DNA from: an uncultured Saprospiraceae bacterium
Lineage (GTDB): Bacteria > Bacteroidota > Bacteroidia > Chitinophagales > Saprospiraceae
DNA length: 8,550 nucleotides
Assembly: GCA_938033975.1 (NCBI GenBank)
Contig: CALHKJ010000430.1
Coordinates: forward strand, 1-8,550
Reading direction: 5' to 3'
The first letter of the stretch is position 1. The number at the start of each line of letters is the position of its first letter. The translations under genes were made by a program, and so were the position numbers. Under the pieces are notes generated by a model. It was not told the origin of the DNA. It saw only the letters and a program-made list of their open reading frames with translations, and ran no database searches. Positions 5,108-8,550 of the stretch are shown here, piece by piece.

Positions 5108-7540
5108 ATGTCCATAAAACAATACTTCCTAATCCTGATTTTATTTTCAGGTTCAATTTTACATGCTCAGACTACTCAAAATGTAAGAGGTCTGATCGTG
5201 GACAAAGAATCACAATTTCCTCTAATCGGAGTTAATGTTGTCATTGGAGAATCTGGCCAACTGGGCACAAGTTCTGATATAGATGGTTCTTTTAAAGTTA
5301 CTGGCGTTCCTCTTGGTAGACAAACAATCAAATTTAGCTACCTAGGTTTTGAAGATGTTATTCTCTCAGATGTCATCATCAATGCTGGTAAAGAAACCAT
5401 CTTGAATATTGAAATGGAAGAATCCATAGTTGAAATTCAAGAAGTTGTCATATCCGCAAGAAGAAATGGAGATGTAGCCAACGAAATGGCTACCGTAAGT
5501 GCTAGAGAGTTTTCAGTCCAAGAAACAAATAGATATGCAGGTAGTAGAGGCGAACCAGCTAGGATGGCATCCAACTTTGCTGGCGTGCAAGGAGCTGATG
5601 ATTCTCGAAATGATGTTGTCATTAGAGGTAATACTCCTGCTGGGGTACTCTGGAGATTAGATGGTGTAAATATTCCAAATCCAAACCACTTTACCATCCC
5701 AGGAACAGGAGGTGGGTCCGTTACAATCCTAAACAATAAATTTCTTAAAAATTCTGATTTCTTTACAGGTGCTTTCCCATCTGAATATGCCAATGGAATT
5801 GCAGGGGTCTTTGACTTAAAAATGAGAAACGGAAACAATGAGAATCATGAATTTAGTGGACAACTAGGTTTTCTAGGAACAGAATTGATGGCTGAAGGTC
5901 CCTTGTCAAAATCTTCAAAATCATCATATTTAGCTACCTACAGATACTCAAGCTTACAATTGTTTACAGGACTTGGAATTGATGTGGGAACGAATGCTAT
6001 ACCAAAATATCAAGATGCATCTTTCAGAATAAACTTTCCAAGAAAAAATGGTGGTAACATCGCCTTATTTGGAATTGGAGGATTCAGTGATATTGATATT
6101 TTAATAAGTGAGGAAGAGGCTCCAAGTACTGAAACATTGATTTATGGCTCGAATGATAGAGATCAATATTTTGGAAGTAGAATGGGAATACTTGGCGCTA
6201 CTTATTCTCAACCTCTTGACCAAGATAGCTACATCAAGGCAACTGTGGCAGCTTCAAATTCTCAAGTAACAGCCTACCACGAGTACATAGATAGAACAGT
6301 GCAAAATGGCCTATTTGTTCTGAATGACAAAATTCCAATTTTAGATTATGTTTTCAATGAAAACAAATATTCAGCTTACTTCAATTATGTAAAGAAGTTG
6401 AGCAAAAAAACCAGTCTAAAAATGGGACTCAATATTGACCTATTGGATGTAGACTATCAAGATCGTGGTAAGTCAATCAATATTGATTTATCAAATCCAG
6501 GTGAAGTGACATTTGGAGAATGGAGAAAAAGGTGGGAAGCAAAAGACCTTATCCCAATGGTTCAACCATTCATTCAAGCCAAGTTTAGGCTTAATGAAAA
6601 GTTGTCTATGGTGGCTGGTGCAACTGCTTTATATTTTGGAATCAATGACAAGAGTCTCTCCCCATTCGAACCAAGACTTGGACTGGCTTACGAACTAGAT
6701 GAAAAACAAAAATTAGGTTTAGGTCTTGGATTGCATTCTCAAATTCAAGCACCATATCTATATTATTACGGTGCTCAAACAGATAACGCTGGCACACCTA
6801 TTCCAGAAAATCTGGATAATATTGGATTGGTGAAAAGTATACATGTCGTTGGCTCATATGATCGACTATTGGGTGCAGTAAGTAGACTGAAAGCAGAAGT
6901 GTATTATCAACATTTATATGACCTTCCAGTAGCTGCTTCTGGTAGCTCATTTTCTTTGATTAATTCCGGAGCTGGGTTCTCTAGATTTTTTCCCGAAGAA
7001 CTCACCATCGGCGGTAATGGCAGAAACTATGGTGTAGAATTAACCATCGAAAGATTCTTTACAAAGGGATATTATTTTCTAATCACTGGGTCATTATTTG
7101 ATTCAAAATATAGAACACTTGAAAACGTTTGGCGCAATACATCTTTCAATGGAAGATATGCCATCAATGGTTTGATAGCTAGAGAATGGGTTTTCAAAAA
7201 AGGATCAAGTTTCAATATTGGTACAAAGATTACAAGTGTTGGAGGTGGTTGGTATGGCCAAATTGATACGGAACAATCTCAATTGCAACAAGACGTTATA
7301 TATGAAGATGCAACAGTCAATACCATAAAGTTCAGACCTTATTTTAGACAAGATCTTAAACTTGCTTATAAGATCAATACAAAGAAAATCACACACGAAA
7401 TCGCAATCGATATTGTAAATGTATATGACACAGAAAATATTCTGAAAAAGACCTTTGCTCCTGATCATCCGCAAGGACCAGTAGTTGATGAATTTCAATT
7501 GGGTCGATTGCCATTATTTTATTATCGCATCGATTTTTAG
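5108..7540 (+). CDS. TonB-dependent outer-membrane receptor with N-terminal carboxypeptidase-D-like domain
   Basis: This 810-residue protein is predicted to be an outer-membrane active transporter. A signal peptide (1-20, cleaved after ILHA before Gln21) is followed by a carboxypeptidase regulatory-like beta-sandwich (about 25-105; VRGLIVDKES, GVNVVI, DIDGSFKVTGVPLG, IKFSYLGFE). Next comes a TonB-box-like segment EVVISARR (112-119) and a plug domain (about 130-240) with SRGEPARMASNFAGVQGADD, NDVVIRGNTPAG and LDGVNIPNPNHF. A long beta-barrel runs from about 245 to the end, closing with GRLPLFYYRIDF and a terminal Phe typical of outer-membrane barrels. No SusD-like partner is encoded next to it, so it is not an obvious SusC of a glycan locus. 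It follows fadD by 18 nt, so a hydrophobic or lipid ligand is possible, but substrate is not evident from the sequence. The start ATG directly precedes a good signal peptide. Confidence 0.92.
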   Translation: MSIKQYFLILILFSGSILHAQTTQNVRGLIVDKESQFPLIGVNVVIGESGQLGTSSDIDGSFKVTGVPLGRQTIKFSYLGFEDVILSDVIINAGKETILNIEMEESIVEIQEVVISARRNGDVANEMATVSAREFSVQETNRYAGSRGEPARMASNFAGVQGADDSRNDVVIRGNTPAGVLWRLDGVNIPNPNHFTIPGTGGGSVTILNNKFLKNSDFFTGAFPSEYANGIAGVFDLKMRNGNNENHEFSGQLGFLGTELMAEGPLSKSSKSSYLATYRYSSLQLFTGLGIDVGTNAIPKYQDASFRINFPRKNGGNIALFGIGGFSDIDILISEEEAPSTETLIYGSNDRDQYFGSRMGILGATYSQPLDQDSYIKATVAASNSQVTAYHEYIDRTVQNGLFVLNDKIPILDYVFNENKYSAYFNYVKKLSKKTSLKMGLNIDLLDVDYQDRGKSINIDLSNPGEVTFGEWRKRWEAKDLIPMVQPFIQAKFRLNEKLSMVAGATALYFGINDKSLSPFEPRLGLAYELDEKQKLGLGLGLHSQIQAPYLYYYGAQTDNAGTPIPENLDNIGLVKSIHVVGSYDRLLGAVSRLKAEVYYQHLYDLPVAASGSSFSLINSGAGFSRFFPEELTIGGNGRNYGVELTIERFFTKGYYFLITGSLFDSKYRTLENVWRNTSFNGRYAINGLIAREWVFKKGSSFNIGTKITSVGGGWYGQIDTEQSQLQQDVIYEDATVNTIKFRPYFRQDLKLAYKINTKKITHEIAIDIVNVYDTENILKKTFAPDHPQGPVVDEFQLGRLPLFYYRIDF

Positions 7541-7592
7541 TTTTAGCATGAAAGTCTATAAACTTTAACAAACATTAAAAGTATTTCATTCT

Positions 7593-7600
7593 TATATTTG
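7593..7600 (+). promoter_or_regulatory. Bacteroidota -7 promoter element upstream of the heme lipoprotein gene
   Basis: TATATTTG is an exact match to TAnnTTTG. It lies 18 bp before the ATG at 7619, giving a short A/T-rich leader (AAAAAATAATTAATC) of about 13 nt, typical of the phylum. No good TTG is found at the expected -33 position, so the promoter may be weak or activator-dependent. It suggests that the lipoprotein can be transcribed separately from the receptor gene, which ends 78 nt before it. Confidence 0.5.
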
Positions 7601-7618
7601 AGTAAAAAATAATTAATC

Positions 7619-7984
7619 ATGAGTAAAATAAACTTAGCTATCATTAGTCTACTTTCAATATTAGCAATCACAGCTTGCGACCCTGATGATGATCCCATAG
7701 ATCTTTGTTCTACAGACAATGTTACTTATACCAATGCAGTGAAATCAATTCTTGATAATTCTTGTGCCCAATCAGGATGCCATAGTGCTGATTCCGCAGC
7801 AACGATAGGTAGTCTTGCAAACTATTCAGATGCCGTTGATTTCGTAGGACAAGGAAGAATATTAGGTGCTATTAATCATGAAGAAAATTTTAAACCAATG
7901 CCTTATCCAGCTGGATCAGCTCAAATGCCAGGATGTGATATAAACATCATCACAGCTTGGATAAATGATGGTACTCCAGAATAA
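7619..7984 (+). CDS. Small c-type cytochrome-like lipoprotein with CX4CH heme motif
   Basis: This 121-residue protein has a lipoprotein signal peptide (hydrophobic stretch about 5-17, lipobox ITAC, lipidated Cys20). Directly after the cysteine comes an acidic run DPDDDP. In Bacteroidota, acidic residues just after the lipidated Cys are known to direct surface export, so the protein may face outward; that is inference. VKSILDNSCAQSGCHSADSA (41-60) contains CAQSGCH, a CX4CH variant of the heme c attachment site seen in many Bacteroidota and planctomycete cytochrome-like proteins. The C-terminal part, PMPYPAGSAQMPGCDINIIT with AWINDG after it, fits the usual MP...WI.DG ending of such domains, with Met93 or Met103 as possible second axial ligand. 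Cys30 and Cys106 might form a disulfide. It stands after a TonB receptor gene and before a strong terminator. Electron transfer is the expected role, but no partner is visible. The heme reading is likely, not proven. Confidence 0.8.
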   Translation: MSKINLAIISLLSILAITACDPDDDPIDLCSTDNVTYTNAVKSILDNSCAQSGCHSADSAATIGSLANYSDAVDFVGQGRILGAINHEENFKPMPYPAGSAQMPGCDINIITAWINDGTPE

Positions 7985-8022
7985 ATAAAAACATTTGCCG
8001 AAAGGCTAAAAAATAAATCAAA

Positions 8023-8054
8023 GGGAAGTCAATTTTATTGGCTTCTCTTTTTTT
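8023..8054 (+). terminator. Rho-independent terminator after the heme lipoprotein gene
   Basis: GGGAAGTCAAT (8023-8033), loop TTT, then ATTGGCTTCTC (8037-8047) form an 11-bp stem with two G-T wobbles, followed by seven T residues. It lies 38 nt after the lipoprotein stop codon and closes the plus-strand group before the next gene. Confidence 0.88.
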
Positions 8055-8114
8055 GTGTCAAACTCAAATCAATCTAGGTGATTTTCAAAAGATGTATTTA
8101 CCTTTAAAACCTAG

Positions 8115-8550
8115 ATGTCCGATATTCTCACAACTGAAAAATCTGGGCTAAGCTCAAAGAGTTTTAGTCCAGAAAAAATACTAATCTATAGTACACTTTG
8201 TTTGCTATTAGGTAGAGCTTGGCAGCTTGCATTTTGGGAGGTACCATTGGGGAATAATCAGGTCCGTATTTTTATCGGAATCTTGTTTTCAAGCAGTTTC
8301 TTCCTACTCCTTTTCTACAAAAAAAGAACAGCTCTACTCAAATGGACGCTTATAACTTCTGGAGTAATTCTAATCTTTCTATCTATTTGTTTTTGGAAAG
8401 AAAAAAATTACCAAATAGGGCAACTCATTGAGTATAGCAGTCAAGCACTCAGTCCTTTCTTAATAATTTTTATCCTATTTAAGAAGTCTGATTTCCATCA
8501 TTTGGTTTTCCCGATTAAGATAGCTATTGCCTTAACTTTTATTGGCCATG
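8115..8550 (+). CDS. Polytopic membrane protein, N-terminal part (runs off the window)
   Basis: An open frame of 145 codons continues past the right edge. The ATG is directly preceded by an in-frame TAG, so it is the first possible start. The protein begins with a polar stretch MSDILTTEKSGLSSKSFSPE and then shows about five hydrophobic segments: near 21-40 (ILIYSTLCLLLGRAWQLAFW), 51-68, 75-93, 107-121 and 131-145 (ending KIAIALTFIGH). Short charged loops (YKKRTALLK, FWKEKNY) lie between them. This indicates an inner-membrane protein. The partial last segment faintly recalls DoxX-like small membrane proteins, but I do not recognise the family with confidence and assign no function. It is separated from the upstream gene by a strong terminator, so it belongs to another transcription unit. 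I found no clear -7/-33 match in the short upstream gap. Confidence 0.75.
   Translation, partial: MSDILTTEKSGLSSKSFSPEKILIYSTLCLLLGRAWQLAFWEVPLGNNQVRIFIGILFSSSFFLLLFYKKRTALLKWTLITSGVILIFLSICFWKEKNYQIGQLIEYSSQALSPFLIIFILFKKSDFHHLVFPIKIAIALTFIGH

Noticed and set aside
7205..7571. Minus-strand open frames at the end of the receptor gene
   Set aside because: They overlap a well-supported beta-barrel coding region and show no recognisable domain or leader.
7997..8006. Small GCC-GAAA-GGC hairpin after the lipoprotein stop, followed by an A-rich stretch
   Set aside because: The stem is only 3 bp and no T-run follows; the 11-bp hairpin at 8023-8047 with seven T residues is the better terminator.
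1..8550. Search for a novel multi-gene system (defence, toxin-antitoxin, secretion, biosynthetic or phage module)
   Set aside because: Full genes are S1, FadD, a TonB receptor and a small heme lipoprotein, all of familiar families. No nuclease, toxin, integrase, transposase or helicase genes were seen on either strand, and no tRNA or rRNA gene was recognised.

Overview
The window looks like chromosomal DNA of a Bacteroidota bacterium, most likely of the Cytophagales type. Evidence for this: the DNA is AT-rich; gene leaders are A/T-rich with no strong Shine-Dalgarno; one upstream region carries the Bacteroidota -7 promoter element (TAnnTTTG); the ribosomal protein S1 has the Bacteroidota-type N-terminus; and there is a TonB-dependent receptor with an N-terminal carboxypeptidase-D-like domain. 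The order and genus assignment is inference.

Layout. Positions 1-803 hold no convincing gene. They contain three head-to-tail imperfect copies of a dispersed-type repeat (core about 165 bp, spaced 234-239 bp), each with a GC-rich core in AT-rich flanks. These are followed by a GC-rich block that is a partial inverted copy of the core, and by a terminator for the gene to its right. Positions 804-3206 (minus strand) encode ribosomal protein S1 with six S1 repeats, extended by an Ala/Pro/Glu linker and a C-terminal helix-hairpin-helix domain. A 227-bp divergent intergenic region carries a candidate rpsA promoter whose spacer is an 18-bp inverted repeat. On the plus strand follow fadD (3434-5089, long-chain acyl-CoA synthetase) and, 18 nt later, a TonB-dependent outer-membrane receptor (5108-7540). 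Next are a small lipoprotein with a CX4CH c-type heme motif (7619-7984, probably with its own promoter), a strong rho-independent terminator (8023-8054), and the start of a polytopic membrane protein cut by the window edge (8115-8550).

How the genes may work together. S1 is housekeeping translation machinery. fadD and the receptor gene are close enough to be co-transcribed, so the receptor may import a lipid-like ligand that FadD activates to a CoA thioester; only spacing supports this. The heme lipoprotein ends that plus-strand group and may be surface-exposed, judging from its acidic residues after the lipidated cysteine.

I do not see a clear, undescribed multi-gene system here. The items most worth a second look are the S1-HhH fusion, the repeat cluster with its inverted block, and the CX4CH lipoprotein.
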